A stretch of 64,000 nt of DNA from Corynebacterium gottingense (GTDB lineage Bacteria; Actinomycetota; Actinomycetes; Mycobacteriales; Mycobacteriaceae), in assembly GCF_003693265.1 (NCBI RefSeq), contig NZ_RDRE01000005.1:62001-126000 (forward strand). The letters run 5' to 3'. Within the stretch, counting starts at the first letter, position 1, and each line of letters opens with the position of its first letter. This document shows, one piece after another, positions 7,961 through 16,792 of the stretch. A program made the translations under genes and the position numbers. A model generated the notes under the pieces. The model worked only from the letters and a program-made list of their open reading frames with translations, ran no database searches and was not told the DNA's origin.

Positions 7961-8594
7961 CGCCACCGTCGCGCCGCTGTGGCGCGACATCACGTGTGAC
8001 CTCGCCGCCGGCGAATTCCTCGCCATCCTCGGCCCGAACGGCTCGGGCAAGTCGACGCTCCTGCGCGCCGCGCTCGGCACGCAGCGTCTCGACGCCGGCT
8101 CGATCACACTCGGCGGTCGCGTGGGCTACATCCCGCAGCAGCAGATGTTCCCCGCTCACCTCCCGGCGCGCGTGCGCGACCTCGTCTCGCTCGCCGGAGG
8201 CAACCCCGAGCAGTTGCTCGCCCACGTCGGGGCTTCTTCGCTTATCGACGCCCACGTCGGCCGCCTCTCCGGCGGCCAGCAACAACTCGTCCGCCAGGCC
8301 CAGGCCTTCGCGCAGGACCCCGAGATCATCCTCGCCGACGAGCCCTTCCTGTCCCTGGACGTGGCGCGCCAGCGCCAGACCCTCGCCCGCTTCCAGGAAT
8401 CGGGCGCCGCGGTCGCCATGGTCACCCACTCCATCGACCCGGTCATCGACGTCGTCGACAAGGTCCTCTACATTGGCCCCAACGGCCACGTTGTGGGCAC
8501 CGCCGACGAGGTCCTCCAATCCGACGTCCTCTCCGAGCTCTACGGCGCGCCCGTCCAAGTCGTCCGCGCCGGAGGAAAGACAGTGATCATCTGA
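7944..8594 (+). CDS. znuC: Zinc ABC transporter ATP-binding protein
   Basis: ABC ATPase energising the zinc importer. It has Walker A GPNGSGKST (about residues 30-38), a Q-loop at IPQQQ, signature RLSGGQQQ, Walker B ILADEP and the switch His in VTHS. It is a compact 216 residues. The start is at the ATG at 7944, inside the end of znuA, and its stop overlaps the permease start (TGATG). One iterated 13-mer (8240) lies just before the signature motif, encoding LIDA. Confidence 0.92.
   Translation: MLQLRSATVAPLWRDITCDLAAGEFLAILGPNGSGKSTLLRAALGTQRLDAGSITLGGRVGYIPQQQMFPAHLPARVRDLVSLAGGNPEQLLAHVGASSLIDAHVGRLSGGQQQLVRQAQAFAQDPEIILADEPFLSLDVARQRQTLARFQESGAAVAMVTHSIDPVIDVVDKVLYIGPNGHVVGTADEVLQSDVLSELYGAPVQVVRAGGKTVII
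8240..8252 (+). repeat. Iterated 13-mer copy 3
   Basis: Perfect copy in znuC on the coding strand (LIDA), followed by CAC. Confidence 0.9.
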
Positions 8595-9424
8595 TGTGGG
8601 ACACCACCATGTACCTGCTCTCGCAGGACTTCGTCATCACCGCCCTGGTGGCGTGCGCCTTCCTCGGCGTGCTCTCCGGGGTGCTCGCGCCCTTGATCGT
8701 GATGCGGCAGATGTCGTTTGCTGTGCACGCCACCTCCGAGCTCGCGCTCATGGGCGCCGCCGCGGCCCTGGTCCTCGGCCTCAACCTGTCGCTCGGGGCC
8801 GTGCTCGGCTCCATCGCCGCCGCCATCGCGCTCGCGCTGCTCGGCTTCAAGGGCGGCAACGACTCCGCCGTCGGCGTGGTCATGAGCTTTGGCATGGGCA
8901 TCTCCGTGCTGTGCATCTACCTCTACCCAGGTAACTCCAGCATCGCGATGTCCCTGCTCACCGGCCAGGTGGTTGGGGTGGCGCAGACGAGCGTCTGGGC
9001 ACTGGCCGTCACCACCGTCATCGTGGTGGCTGCGGTGGTGGCGCTGTGGCGCCCGCTGCTGTTCTCCTCGATCGACCCGGTCATGGCCGCCGCGACCGGC
9101 GTACGCGTGCGCACCATGGCCACCGTCTTTGCCATCCTGGTCGGGCTGGCTGCGGCGAACAGCGTGCAGATCGTCGGCGTCCTGCTCGTCATGGCGCTGC
9201 TCATCACGCCCGGCGCGAGCGCCGTCGCGGTCACCGCGAACCCGAAGCTGGCGGTCCTGCTCTCGGTCGTGTTCGCCGAGGTGTCCGCCGTCGGCGGCTT
9301 CATCCTCTCGCTCGCGCCAGGCCTGCCGGTCAGCGTGCTCGTCGCGTTCGTGTCCTTTGGCATTTACGTGGTCTGCCGAGGGATCGGAGCGGTGCAGGCG
9401 CGGCGGATTCAGGTTCGCAATTAG
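8594..9424 (+). CDS. znuB: Zinc ABC transporter permease
   Basis: ABC-3 family membrane permease of 276 residues with seven to eight hydrophobic segments. It includes the conserved central stretch SVQIVGVLLVMALLITPGASA, where the coupling helix is expected. It is the third gene of znuA-znuC-znuB and completes the importer. Its stop is 14 bases from the stop of the convergent abiF gene; I see no clear terminator between them. Confidence 0.92.
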   Translation: MWDTTMYLLSQDFVITALVACAFLGVLSGVLAPLIVMRQMSFAVHATSELALMGAAAALVLGLNLSLGAVLGSIAAAIALALLGFKGGNDSAVGVVMSFGMGISVLCIYLYPGNSSIAMSLLTGQVVGVAQTSVWALAVTTVIVVAAVVALWRPLLFSSIDPVMAAATGVRVRTMATVFAILVGLAAANSVQIVGVLLVMALLITPGASAVAVTANPKLAVLLSVVFAEVSAVGGFILSLAPGLPVSVLVAFVSFGIYVVCRGIGAVQARRIQVRN

Positions 9425-9438
9425 CACTTGTCGCGCTT

Positions 9439-10404
9439 TTACAAATCTGCGCAGTCCCATCCTTCGGGTATCCCGAGGCTGAATCGCTTGACCATGGGGT
9501 TATCCAGGAAGGAGTCCTCGAGAAGTGTTGCTACCTTGTCCGGCCACGTAGTCCCTGGACATACTGTTCGCAGGACATGAGACATCATCACTAAAGCACC
9601 AAAGATACGTTCGCTCTGTCCCGGCGGCAGTGCCGCGAATGCAGCATCAGTCCGGACGGCTGTAGTGGACGCTGGCGTAAAGGATTTGTTCCATAGCCGT
9701 CCGTGATGGGCGCATGTGTTCCTTATGACAGTCAGCTGCTCTAACCAGCTTGCCCAAGGATGACGCCGCAACACACTTCTCTGCTGATTGCGGCTCAGTT
9801 GATCATACTGGATTGCGATTCCCATTCGTTCTGCGATTTTGAACTGCTCCTCGGATTTGAGCCCACTGAACAGTTGTGACACGTCTCGAAAGTCCATCGA
9901 CTCCGCCACAACCCATAAAGGAAACTTTTTCCCGTATTTCTCGGAATAGTGCTTGAGCGGTTCACTTCGGCCATACTCGCGGTTCACTCGCCTGTAGATG
10001 GTGGATAGCCACGCAACATGATGAAACGACGGGCGAAATCTATCAGCGTCGAGATAAGCGCGAGGATCGTTGAGGGGTTCGAGACATATTGTGTCTGTAA
10101 CAAGAGCCCTCACCGCGATTTCGATGCGTTCCATCCCGTCGTGAACGAGCGTTCTCAATTTTCGATCAGCCTCATAGAGGTGCACTGCGTCGGAAAACTT
10201 GGTACCTGGCAAGAAATTGTCAGTGCGCGATTGCCCATCACCAGCAATTTCGCGAGCAGGGTACCAATACGCGCTCAACCGGTAGTATCCAACGAACTGC
10301 AACCACTGACTTGCAAGTTCCTCGTCCACCAACATGTTTCTGGCTTTGAGGATGGCAATTTGCTGCTCCACTGTGGCAGCCGGCTTCAATGATCTGGCGC
10401 TCAA
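9439..10404 (-). CDS. AbiF/AbiD-family HEPN abortive-infection protein
   Basis: A 321-residue Abi_2 (PF07751-like) protein. The N-terminus shows the family opening (EQQIAILKARNM...QFVGYYRLSAYWYP). The HEPN helices carry RIEIAVRALV and the RNase motif RNTCAHH (R-x4-H at about residues 228-233), so it is predicted to be a ribonuclease that stops growth on phage infection. Base composition is clearly lower in GC than its neighbours, and it sits alone between two conserved blocks, which indicates horizontal transfer. The start is a TTG close behind GGGGGAG. A strong promoter and hairpin lie directly upstream. Confidence 0.85.
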   Translation of the reverse strand: MSARSLKPAATVEQQIAILKARNMLVDEELASQWLQFVGYYRLSAYWYPAREIAGDGQSRTDNFLPGTKFSDAVHLYEADRKLRTLVHDGMERIEIAVRALVTDTICLEPLNDPRAYLDADRFRPSFHHVAWLSTIYRRVNREYGRSEPLKHYSEKYGKKFPLWVVAESMDFRDVSQLFSGLKSEEQFKIAERMGIAIQYDQLSRNQQRSVLRRHPWASWLEQLTVIRNTCAHHGRLWNKSFTPASTTAVRTDAAFAALPPGQSERIFGALVMMSHVLRTVCPGTTWPDKVATLLEDSFLDNPMVKRFSLGIPEGWDCADL

Positions 10405-10431
10405 CGCTCCCCCAATACGTTGATAAAGATC

Positions 10432-10467
10432 CAGCCCACACTTAAGAATAACTCTTAAGGCGGGCTG
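10432..10467 (-). ncRNA. Structured RNA/hairpin in the abiF leader, candidate antitoxin RNA
   Basis: A 36-base hairpin: outer stem CAGCCC/GGGCTG, a small internal loop, inner stem CTTAAGA/TCTTAAG and a 5-base loop. It lies between the abiF promoter and the gene and would be near the 5' end of the transcript. Structured RNAs upstream of abiF-type genes have, as I recall, been described as antitoxins; here this is inference from position and structure. A plain 5' UTR attenuator is the alternative. Confidence 0.4.
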
Positions 10468-10481
10468 AACGATTGGGCATA

Positions 10482-10510
10482 ATGCTAGTGTTCTTACGGC
10501 CTCACGTCAA
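10482..10510 (-). promoter_or_regulatory. Promoter of the abiF transcription unit
   Basis: TTGACG (-35, at 10505-10510) and TAGCAT (-10, at 10482-10487) with an ideal 17-base spacer on the minus strand. Transcription would start about 10475, just before the hairpin. It is one of the best consensus promoters in the window. Confidence 0.65.
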
Positions 10511-10531
10511 CTGGAGGTTAAAGTGCGCCCC

Positions 10532-11464
10532 CTACTTCGCCGCGCGGCGCTGGCGGGCAAACTCGCTGAGCACTACCGACGCCGCGACCGAGGCGTTGAG
10601 CGATTCCACCCAGTCCGCGGTGGGGATGGACATGATCACGTCGCAGTTCTCGCGCACCAGGCGGGAGATCCCCTTGCCCTCGGAACCGACGACGATGACC
10701 ACCGGGTCGCAGGCGCCGTCGAAGGTGTCCAGCGTGTGCTCGCCGCCGGCGTCCAGGCCGACGACCATGTAGCCGTTGTCCTTGAACTCCTTGATGGTGC
10801 GGGTGAGGTTGGTCGCCTTCGCCACCGGCAGGCGCGCCGCGGTGCCGGCGGAGGTGCGCCAGGCCACGCCCGTGACCTGGGCGGAGCGGCGCTCCGGGAT
10901 GATCACGCCGTCGCCGCCGAACGCCGCCACGGAGCGGATCACCGCGCCAAGGTTGCGCGGGTCCGTGATGTTGTCCAGCACCACGAACATGCCGTTGCCC
11001 TGCACCTGGCCCATCAGGTCGAAGACGTCGGCGTACTTGTACGGCTGGATCTTCAGGCCGATGCCCTGGTGCATACCGTTGCCGGTCATCTCGTCCAGGG
11101 TGCGCTTCGGCACCTCGGCGACCGGGATCCCGCGCGACTGCGACAGTGCCACCGCCTCGCTCAGCCGGTTGTCGTGGCCAGTGCCCTGCGCCACGTAGAG
11201 CGCCTCGGCCGGCACCTTGGCGTGCAGGCACTCGATGACCGGGTTGCGCCCCACCACCATGTCCGCCACCTCGCGCTCGTGGCGCCCCTGGTTGCGGCGC
11301 TGCTGCGCCTGCTTGCGCTTGTGGGCCGCGTGGTAGACGCGGTCCTCCGCCTTCGGCGTCGCGCCCTTGCCGCGCAGGCCGCGGCGGCGCTGGCCGCCCG
11401 AGCCCTTCGTGGCGCCCTTCTTGCTCGTCTTCTGCTTATCCGGACGCTGGTACGGCTTTGCCAT
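10532..11464 (-). CDS. rlmB: 23S rRNA 2'-O-methyltransferase of the SpoU/TrmH family (RlmB-like)
   Basis: SPOUT-class methyltransferase predicted to methylate 23S rRNA ribose. After a basic N-terminal extension (about residues 1-55, Lys/Arg/Gln/Gly-rich) comes a substrate-binding domain ([11 protein letters not shown]) and the catalytic knot with [27 protein letters not shown] and the C-terminal [14 protein letters not shown]. The longer frame upstream overlaps cysS; I start at MAKPYQRP (11464), behind GGAGTAGGAG. It lies 8 bases after cysS, an arrangement also found in mycobacteria (Rv3579c-cysS). Confidence 0.9.
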   Translation of the reverse strand: MAKPYQRPDKQKTSKKGATKGSGGQRRRGLRGKGATPKAEDRVYHAAHKRKQAQQRRNQGRHEREVADMVVGRNPVIECLHAKVPAEALYVAQGTGHDNRLSEAVALSQSRGIPVAEVPKRTLDEMTGNGMHQGIGLKIQPYKYADVFDLMGQVQGNGMFVVLDNITDPRNLGAVIRSVAAFGGDGVIIPERRSAQVTGVAWRTSAGTAARLPVAKATNLTRTIKEFKDNGYMVVGLDAGGEHTLDTFDGACDPVVIVVGSEGKGISRLVRENCDVIMSIPTADWVESLNASVAASVVLSEFARQRRAAK

Positions 11465-11472
11465 CTCGTCTC

Positions 11473-12867
11473 CTACTCCTTGATCTGCCAGGTGGGGCCG
11501 TCGGCGGTGTCGGTGACCTCGATGCCCGCGGCGGCGAGGCGGTCGCGCACCTCGTCTGCAACCGCCCAGTTCTTCGCGGCGCGCGCCTCCGTCCGACGCT
11601 GAAGCTCCGCCTGCACAAGCGTGTCCAGGGCCTCGAGCGTCCGGTCGGTGTCGCCGCCTGCGTTTCCGCCAGCATTGTCCCACGCCACCGGGTCAACGCC
11701 CAACACGGCGGCCATCGCGCGCACCTGCGCCGCCAGCGCGGACGCCTGCTCGGCGTCGCCGGACGCGAGCGCGCTGTTGCCAGCCCGGACCGTGTTGTGG
11801 ATTTCGGCGAGTGCTTTGGGGACGGAGAAATCGTCGTTAAGCGCCTGCTCGAACGCGGCGGTCCAGGCCGACGGCTCGGGCGAGCCCGCGCGGTGCACGA
11901 AGTCCTCGATGCGGCGGTACCCGGCGGCCGCCTCCTGCAGGGCCTCTGGCGAGTACTCGAGCACGCTGCGGTAGTGCGCGCTGCCGAGGTAGTAGCGCAG
12001 CTCGACCGGGCGGACCGACTCGAGCATGTTGTCGATGGAGAGCACGTTGCCCAGCGACTTCGACATCTTCTCGCCGGCCATGGTCACCCAGTGGTTGTGC
12101 ATCCAGAACTGTGCGAAGCCGTCGCCCGCGGCGTGGGACTGCGCCTGCTCGTTCTCGTGGTGCGGGAACTGCAGGTCAAGCCCGCCACCGTGGATGTCAA
12201 ACTCGGCGCCCAGGTACCAGGTGGACATCGCCGAGCACTCCAGGTGCCAGCCCGGGCGGCCGTCGCCCCACGGGGTCGGCCAGCTCGGCTCGCCCGGCTT
12301 CGCCGCTTTCCACAGCGCGAAATCGAGCGGGCCGCGCTTACCGGCGCCCGTCTCGCTGCGCGCCATGTCCTCCGGCCGGTTTCCGGACAGCGAGCCGTAA
12401 TCGGAGCCGTCGGCGGCGACCCAGGCGTCCACGTCGAAGTACACGGACCCGTCGGAGGCGTAGGCGAAGCCGCGGTCAATGAGCCGCTGCATGTACTCCA
12501 CCATCTGCGTCACGTGGCCCGTGGCGCGCGGCTCCACCGACGGCGGCAAAACGCAAAGCGTGTTGTAGGCGCGGGTGAACTCGCGCTCGTAGGTGGACAC
12601 CCACTCCCACCAGGGGCGGCCGTGTTCGGCGGCCTTGTTCAGGATCTTGTCATCAATATCGGTGACGTTGCGCGCGAACGCCACGTCCATGCCCTTCGCC
12701 GCAAACCAGCGCCGCACGATGTCAAAGGCCACACCGGAGCGCAAGTGCCCGATATGCGGCGCGGACTGCGGAGTCGCGCCACACAGGTAGATCGAGACGT
12801 GCCCTTCGCGGAGGGGCGTGAAGTCTTGCAGCGTGCGGGTTTTGGTATCGAAGATGCGTTGAGTCAC
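11473..12867 (-). CDS. cysS: Cysteinyl-tRNA synthetase
   Basis: Class I aminoacyl-tRNA synthetase of 464 residues. It has the HIGH signature (PHIGHLRSG), zinc ligands including Cys29 region (LCGATPQ) and [21 protein letters not shown], and KMSKS ([10 protein letters not shown]). The anticodon-binding DALR domain is C-terminal. It follows ispF by 5 bases and precedes rlmB in one operon. Confidence 0.96.
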   Translation of the reverse strand: MTQRIFDTKTRTLQDFTPLREGHVSIYLCGATPQSAPHIGHLRSGVAFDIVRRWFAAKGMDVAFARNVTDIDDKILNKAAEHGRPWWEWVSTYEREFTRAYNTLCVLPPSVEPRATGHVTQMVEYMQRLIDRGFAYASDGSVYFDVDAWVAADGSDYGSLSGNRPEDMARSETGAGKRGPLDFALWKAAKPGEPSWPTPWGDGRPGWHLECSAMSTWYLGAEFDIHGGGLDLQFPHHENEQAQSHAAGDGFAQFWMHNHWVTMAGEKMSKSLGNVLSIDNMLESVRPVELRYYLGSAHYRSVLEYSPEALQEAAAGYRRIEDFVHRAGSPEPSAWTAAFEQALNDDFSVPKALAEIHNTVRAGNSALASGDAEQASALAAQVRAMAAVLGVDPVAWDNAGGNAGGDTDRTLEALDTLVQAELQRRTEARAAKNWAVADEVRDRLAAAGIEVTDTADGPTWQIKE

Positions 12868-12872
12868 GCCAG

Positions 12873-13358
12873 CTAGCTTAGTTCAACCAGCGCCGTCGCA
12901 ATCGCCGCCCTCCCCTGGCCCGCGCCGGTAAAGCCCATGCGGTCTGTCGTCGTCGCCGACACGGATACGGGCGCGCCGAGCGCCTCACTCAGCACCCGCT
13001 CCGCCTGCTCGCGCACCGGGCCCATCTTCGGGCTCTGCCCGATGAGCTGGGCAGAAGCATTCACGACGCTCACCCCTTCCCGCCCCAGCAACTCGCGCAA
13101 CTCCGTGAGCAGCTCGGTGCCCTTCACGCCGTCGTACTCCGGGCACCCCACGCCCACGAAGGAACCCAAGTCCCCCAGGCCCGCGGCCGAGAGCACCGCG
13201 TCCACGATCGCGTGCGCGACCACGTCGCCGTCGGAGTGCCCCTCGCAGCCGTCGACCCCCTCGTGCAGGATTCCCGCGATCCAGCACGGCTTGCCCTCCT
13301 GGATCTGGTGGGCGTCGAACGCGTTGCCCACGCGCAGCTTGGTCATCTGGTGTGTCAT
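12873..13358 (-). CDS. ispF: 2-C-methyl-D-erythritol 2,4-cyclodiphosphate synthase
   Basis: MEP-pathway enzyme converting CDP-ME-2-phosphate to ME-cPP with loss of CMP. Metal-binding residues are visible in FDAHQI and [12 protein letters not shown], and the C-terminal [18 protein letters not shown] motif is intact. It is 161 residues from MTHQMTK (13358); the longer upstream frame overlaps ispD and is unlikely. It follows ispD by 10 bases. Confidence 0.95.
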   Translation of the reverse strand: MTHQMTKLRVGNAFDAHQIQEGKPCWIAGILHEGVDGCEGHSDGDVVAHAIVDAVLSAAGLGDLGSFVGVGCPEYDGVKGTELLTELRELLGREGVSVVNASAQLIGQSPKMGPVREQAERVLSEALGAPVSVSATTTDRMGFTGAGQGRAAIATALVELS

Positions 13359-13368
13359 GCTCGCCACC

Positions 13369-14100
13369 TTACCGGGGCGACGGCGAGTCGCCCGGAATCT
13401 CAAAGACGGTGGGCTCGGCCTCGTCGGTGATGCTCGTGGCCAGGCGCAGATCGATCGGGGTGGTGATCTTGAACGCCATCGGGTCGCCCTGCACGGTGAC
13501 GACGTCCACGCCGAACCATTCCATCAGCGAGGCGTCGTCAGTAGCCACGAAGGACTGGGTACCACCGAAGTAGGCCTCGTTGGCCGCGCGGAGTGCGCGC
13601 AGGTCGAAGCCCTGCGGTGTCTGGACCGCCCGCAGACGCGAGCGGTCCGGGGTGGCGACCACGGCGCCGGCGGCGTCGACCTCCTTGATCGTGTCCGCGA
13701 CCGGGAGGACCGGAACGACCGCGTCCGCGCCGTCCAGCACGCGGCGCGCCACGCGCGCGATCATCCCCGGCGGGGTGAGGGCGCGGGCGGCGTCGTGGAC
13801 GAGCACGCAGGCGTCGTCAAGCGGAATGGCCCGCAGCGCCGCGAAGATGGAGTCGGCGCGCTCTGCGCCGCCGTGGACAAAGCGCACCTCGTGGCCGCGC
13901 AGCGCGCGCCTGGCCACGTCCTCCATCGACGGGCTGACCACGACGTAGATCGCGTCGACGATCTCGGCGGTCTCCAGCGCGGTGACGGAGCGCTCGATCA
14001 GGCTGCGGCCGCGCAGCGGCACGTACGCTTTCGGCACCGCCGCCCCCAGGCGCGTGCCCTGACCCGCGGCCGCGACGACCGCGACGACCCGGCGCGACAC
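13369..14100 (-). CDS. ispD: 2-C-methyl-D-erythritol 4-phosphate cytidylyltransferase
   Basis: MEP-pathway cytidylyltransferase. The glycine-rich nucleotide loop [10 protein letters not shown] opens the protein, followed by [15 protein letters not shown] and QTPQGFDL, all characteristic. The GTG at 14100 lies 4 bases after the carD stop and gives 243 residues. ORFs starting further upstream run out of frame through carD and are not real. The carD-ispD-ispF order is conserved in actinobacteria. Confidence 0.95.
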   Translation of the reverse strand: MSRRVVAVVAAAGQGTRLGAAVPKAYVPLRGRSLIERSVTALETAEIVDAIYVVVSPSMEDVARRALRGHEVRFVHGGAERADSIFAALRAIPLDDACVLVHDAARALTPPGMIARVARRVLDGADAVVPVLPVADTIKEVDAAGAVVATPDRSRLRAVQTPQGFDLRALRAANEAYFGGTQSFVATDDASLMEWFGVDVVTVQGDPMAFKITTPIDLRLATSITDEAEPTVFEIPGDSPSPR

Positions 14101-14104
14101 GGCG

Positions 14105-14689
14105 CTACTTCTCGTCGTCGAAGGACAGGTCCCCGTAATCCAGGTCGTCCTCCTCGGCATCCTCCGGCTCCGGGGCGAAGGAGATGCCGGCCTTGACCTG
14201 CTCGTCGATGATCTTCTGGATGCCCTGCTCCAGCTCCGCGACCTTCTTCTCATCCACCGGCTCAGCCAGCGCGAGCTCGCCGACCAGGATGTGGCGCGCC
14301 TTGCCCAGCATGCGCTTTTCGCCCGCGGACAAGCCCTTGCCCTGGTCACGGCGCCAAAGATCGCGCACGACCTCCGCCACCTTATTAATGTCGCCCGAGG
14401 CGAGGCGCTCCTGGTTCGCCTTGTAGCGGCGGGACCAGTTGCCGGCCTCCTCCACGTCCTCCTCGCGCAGGACGGAGAAGACCTTCTGCAGGCCTTCCTC
14501 GTTGACCACATCGCGCACACCGACCAGCTCGGTGTTCTTCACAGGCACGCGGACCTCCAGGTCGGATTGGAGGATTTGCAGCACGAGGTAATCCAGCTTC
14601 TCCCCGCCGATCTCGCGCTGTTCAATATCGGCGATCTTCGCCGCGCCGTGGTGCGGGTAGACCACAACTTCTCCGACCTTGAATTCCAT
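14105..14689 (-). CDS. carD: CarD-family RNA polymerase-binding transcription regulator
   Basis: Global regulator that binds the beta subunit and stabilises open promoter complexes. The N-terminal Tudor-like interaction domain ([19 protein letters not shown] to about residue 60) is followed by an alpha-helical DNA-binding domain containing the conserved Trp in NWSRRYK. The C-terminus is strongly acidic ([15 protein letters not shown]). I use the ATG at 14689, 5 bases after GGAG; an in-frame ATG at 14707 lies upstream of that site. It is the first gene of carD-ispD-ispF-cysS-rlmB. Confidence 0.95.
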   Translation of the reverse strand: MEFKVGEVVVYPHHGAAKIADIEQREIGGEKLDYLVLQILQSDLEVRVPVKNTELVGVRDVVNEEGLQKVFSVLREEDVEEAGNWSRRYKANQERLASGDINKVAEVVRDLWRRDQGKGLSAGEKRMLGKARHILVGELALAEPVDEKKVAELEQGIQKIIDEQVKAGISFAPEPEDAEEDDLDYGDLSFDDEK

Positions 14690-14922
14690 GGCAGCTCCTT
14701 CAGACATCGTTGACCAACCCTACCACCGTAGCTTTCGGGTGCCTTGCTTCGCGGAGGGGGCGGGGAGCGTAGTCAAGCAAGCGCCCGTGAAAGGATCCGA
14801 AAGTTTACCCCCGGATGCCCCAGCTCCCCTGGGGCAGCCCGGGAAACTGGGAAAACTAGGACAGCTGGGACTAAGGTAAGGCGGAGAAATCTACGCGCAC
14901 TATTACGATGGAGGACACCCAC

Positions 14923-15450
14923 GTGAAGTCCCTGAAGCCGGTTGCCGCTCTGGTGGCCGCGTCCGCATTGGCACTGTCCGGCTGCTCCGCCGGTCAGATC
15001 ACCCAGACCTCCGACCAGGTCGCCGCCGTCGACGGCGCTACCGCCTTCACCGACAACCGGGAGGTTTCCGTCCAGGACGCCACCGTCATCCTGCAGGAAA
15101 ACGGCCAGGCCGCGGTGAAGTTCACCGCCACCAACCAGGACACCGCGATGAAGGACCACACACTGCGGTCCGTGAAGGTCAACGGCACGCCGGCGAACGT
15201 CCAGGGCGCGGAGCCGATCGGGTACAACTGCGTGCTCGTCGCTGACGCCGCCGAGAGCCTGGCCAACGTGCCGCAGTCCGAGGACGCGTGCATCCAGTAC
15301 GTGCCCACCACCGTGGCCAACGACGACTTCGCGTACGGCGGCACCGTGCCGGTCGAGTTCGACTTTGACAGCGGCTCCGTGACCGTGGACGCGACCGTGT
15401 CCGCGCCGCTGCTGGAGTCCGGCCAGGTGGAGCGCGAGGCAGATCGCTAA
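14923..15450 (+). CDS. lpqE: LpqE-like lipoprotein
   Basis: Exported lipoprotein of about 175 residues. The signal peptide ends at a lipobox in ALALSGC, and the mature start SAGQITQTSDQ resembles mycobacterial LpqE (SGCGAGQISQT). The rest is a beta-rich domain with two cysteines (YNCVLV and EDACIQY). The GTG at 14923 is 8 bases after GGAGG; the ATG at 14908 overlaps that site. It is divergent from carD and its 3' end overlaps the radA start, the same neighbourhood as Rv3583c-Rv3585. The function is not known. Confidence 0.85.
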   Translation: MKSLKPVAALVAASALALSGCSAGQITQTSDQVAAVDGATAFTDNREVSVQDATVILQENGQAAVKFTATNQDTAMKDHTLRSVKVNGTPANVQGAEPIGYNCVLVADAAESLANVPQSEDACIQYVPTTVANDDFAYGGTVPVEFDFDSGSVTVDATVSAPLLESGQVEREADR

Positions 15451-16792
15451 AAAACCGCGCAGCATCCACACCTGCACCGAGTGTGGATACACTGCACCGA
15501 AGTGGCTCGGGCGCTGCCCCGAGTGCGGGTCGTGGGGGACCCTGCAGGAACAAACACCCGTCGCCACCAGCTCCGCGCTGACGCCCACGTCTTCAGCGGA
15601 GCCCATCACGCTTATCGACGCCACGTCGACCCACACCATCGCCTCCGGCATCACCGAGCTCGACCGGGTGCTGGGCAGCGGCGTCGTTCCCGGCTCCGTG
15701 GTCCTCATGGCCGGCGAGCCGGGCGTGGGCAAGTCCACGCTCCTGCTGGAGGTCGCGTCGCGCTGGGCCGCCCAGGGGCGCAACACGCTGTACGTCACCG
15801 CCGAGGAATCGGCCGGCCAGGTGCGGGGGCGCGCCGAGCGCACCGGGGCCCTGCACGACAGCCTCTACCTGGCGGCGGAATCCAACCTAGACGTGGTGTT
15901 CGGGCACGTCGAGCAGGTGAAGCCGTCGCTGCTCATCGTCGACTCCGTGCAAACCATGCAGGCCAGCGGCGTCGAAGGCGTCGCGGGCGGGGTGGCGCAA
16001 TCGCGCGCGGTGACGGCCGCGCTGACCAGCCTGGCAAAGCGGACCAACCTGCCCGTCCTGCTGGTGGGGCACGTGACTAAGGACGGCAACGTCGCCGGCC
16101 CGCGCGTGCTGGAGCACCTGGTGGACGTGGTACTGAACTTTGAGGGCGACCGGCACTCCACGCTGCGCATGCTGCGCGGCATCAAGAACCGGTTCGGGGC
16201 AACCGATGAGGTCGGCTGCTTCGAGCAGACCGCCGACGGCATCCGGGAGGTGCCAGACCCGTCCGGCTTGTTCCTCTCGCACCGGGGGAAGACGCCAGAC
16301 GGGTCCGCGGTGACGGTGGCGATGGACGGCGTGCGCCCCATGCTCGCCGAGGTCCAAGCGCTGACCGTCGACCCCGTGAATAAGAACCCGCGGCGCGTCG
16401 TTACCGGCCTGGACTTCAACCGGGTGCCCATGGTGCTCGCGGTCCTGCAGGCGCGCTGCGGCCAGCGCACCAACGACAAGGACGCCTACGTGGCCACCGT
16501 CGGCGGGGTGCGCATCACCGAGACCGCCACCGACCTGGCCGTGGCACTGGCCACCTGGTCGAGCCTGCACGAGACTCCCCTGCCGCCGAAGATGGTGGTG
16601 ATCGGCGAGGTCGGGCTCGCCGGCGAGCTGCGCCGCGTCCCCAGCCTGCAGCGGCGCCTGCAGGAGGCGGCGCGGCTGGGCTACGAGCGTGCTATCGTGC
16701 CCGCCGGCGGCGACGCGGACGCGCCCGGCATGGACATCACGCGGGTGTCCACACTCGGCGCGGCGATCGCCGCCGTCTCCCCCGCTAAGTGA
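15443..16792 (+). CDS. radA: DNA repair protein RadA, with an ATC start codon
   Basis: Recombination ATPase that promotes branch migration. The N-terminal four-cysteine zinc finger (TCTECGY...GRCPECGSW), Walker A GEPGVGKST, the RadA KNRFG motif (IKNRFGATDE) and the C-terminal Lon-like domain (PPKMVVIGEVGLAGELRRV) are all present. The zinc finger lies upstream of the first ATG in frame (15668). Between the preceding in-frame stop and the finger there is no ATG, GTG or TTG. The ATC at 15443, before AKKPR, aligns with the Met of corynebacterial RadA as I remember it and follows GCGAGG. It overlaps the end of lpqE by 8 bases. Confidence 0.9.
   Translation: MAKKPRSIHTCTECGYTAPKWLGRCPECGSWGTLQEQTPVATSSALTPTSSAEPITLIDATSTHTIASGITELDRVLGSGVVPGSVVLMAGEPGVGKSTLLLEVASRWAAQGRNTLYVTAEESAGQVRGRAERTGALHDSLYLAAESNLDVVFGHVEQVKPSLLIVDSVQTMQASGVEGVAGGVAQSRAVTAALTSLAKRTNLPVLLVGHVTKDGNVAGPRVLEHLVDVVLNFEGDRHSTLRMLRGIKNRFGATDEVGCFEQTADGIREVPDPSGLFLSHRGKTPDGSAVTVAMDGVRPMLAEVQALTVDPVNKNPRRVVTGLDFNRVPMVLAVLQARCGQRTNDKDAYVATVGGVRITETATDLAVALATWSSLHETPLPPKMVVIGEVGLAGELRRVPSLQRRLQEAARLGYERAIVPAGGDADAPGMDITRVSTLGAAIAAVSPAK
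15610..15622 (+). repeat. Iterated 13-mer copy 4
   Basis: Perfect copy in radA on the coding strand (LIDA), in the linker between the zinc finger and the ATPase domain. Confidence 0.9.

Noticed and set aside
14760-14890. GC-rich stretch with CCCCAGCTCCCCTGGGG and GGGAAACTGGGAAAACT words between carD and lpqE
   Set aside because: The pairing is short and the repeats imperfect; I could not support a terminator, riboswitch or operator there.
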